Source of the DNA: Dehalococcoidia bacterium
Lineage (GTDB): Bacteria; Chloroflexota; Dehalococcoidia; Dehalococcoidales; BS750m-G39
Direction of reading: 5' to 3'
Assembly: GCA_030616265.1 (NCBI GenBank)
Contig: JAUWXS010000009.1
Coordinates: 1 to 12,475, forward strand
Length of the DNA: 12,475 nucleotides
The notes beneath the pieces are model-generated. The model saw only the letters and a list, made by a program, of their open reading frames with translations. It did not search any database and was not told the origin of the DNA. Each line of letters starts with the position of its first letter. The stretch's first letter is position 1. A program made the position numbers and the translations under genes. Of this stretch, positions 12,436 through 12,475 are shown piece by piece.

Positions 12436-12475
12436 CGATTTTGATGCTATTCGTATCTCGCTGGCTTCACCGGAG
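12422..12475 (+). CDS. rpoC: DNA-directed RNA polymerase beta' subunit, N-terminal 18 codons (cut by window end)
   Basis: ATG 12422 opens a frame reading MLEVNDFDAIRISLASPE, the characteristic N-terminus of bacterial beta', to the window edge. It overlaps the end of rpoB by 14 bases in another frame. The ribosome binding site AGAGGT (12411-12416) lies 5 bases upstream, inside rpoB's last codons. This indicates co-transcription and probable translational coupling, the universal rpoB-rpoC order. Confidence 0.93.
   Translation, partial: MLEVNDFDAIRISLASPE

Overview
This is a contiguous stretch of a bacterial chromosome with eight complete protein genes, the first 18 codons of a ninth (rpoC), a possible gene tail at the left edge, one tRNA, and a cobalamin riboswitch. 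The beta subunit core, the beta' N-terminus, the moderately high GC content and the mix of small metabolic operons suggest a Dehalococcoidia-type Chloroflexota (Dehalococcoidales-like). This is recognition from memory, not from a search.

Layout: 1-546 is mostly non-coding. It holds a possible gene tail, a cluster of short hairpins and a canonical G-quadruplex motif. 547-2539 is a two-gene unit: a LacD-type ketose-bisphosphate aldolase and a PfkB-family sugar-phosphate kinase, which would act in sequence (ketohexose monophosphate to bisphosphate to two triose phosphates). 2557-4677 is a B12-regulated transport operon: promoter, cobalamin riboswitch, intrinsic terminator, BtuC-like permease and BtuD-like ATPase, with no binding protein in the window. 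4685-6928 is a purine salvage operon: hypoxanthine phosphoribosyltransferase and adenine deaminase overlapping by one base, which together turn adenine into IMP.

6943-7647 (minus strand) encodes an unrecognised single-pass membrane protein with an exact six-residue tyrosine repeat. It is visibly more AT-rich than its neighbours and meets adenine deaminase tail to tail. 7751-7835 is tRNA-Leu(UAG) with encoded CCA, followed 21 bases later by a small cupin gene that has its own ribosome binding site. From 8232 a near-consensus promoter and a leader of about 134 bases precede rpoB. Its product carries an internal insertion and a long C-terminal tail of 16-residue repeats that switches from acidic to basic. 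rpoC begins inside the last codons of rpoB.

The most unusual observations are the charge-switching repeat tail on RpoB, the hexad-repeat membrane protein, and the hairpin and G-quadruplex cluster upstream of the aldolase. Most of the rest is recognisable housekeeping and transport. I see no complete undescribed multi-gene system, CRISPR array, transposase or phage gene.
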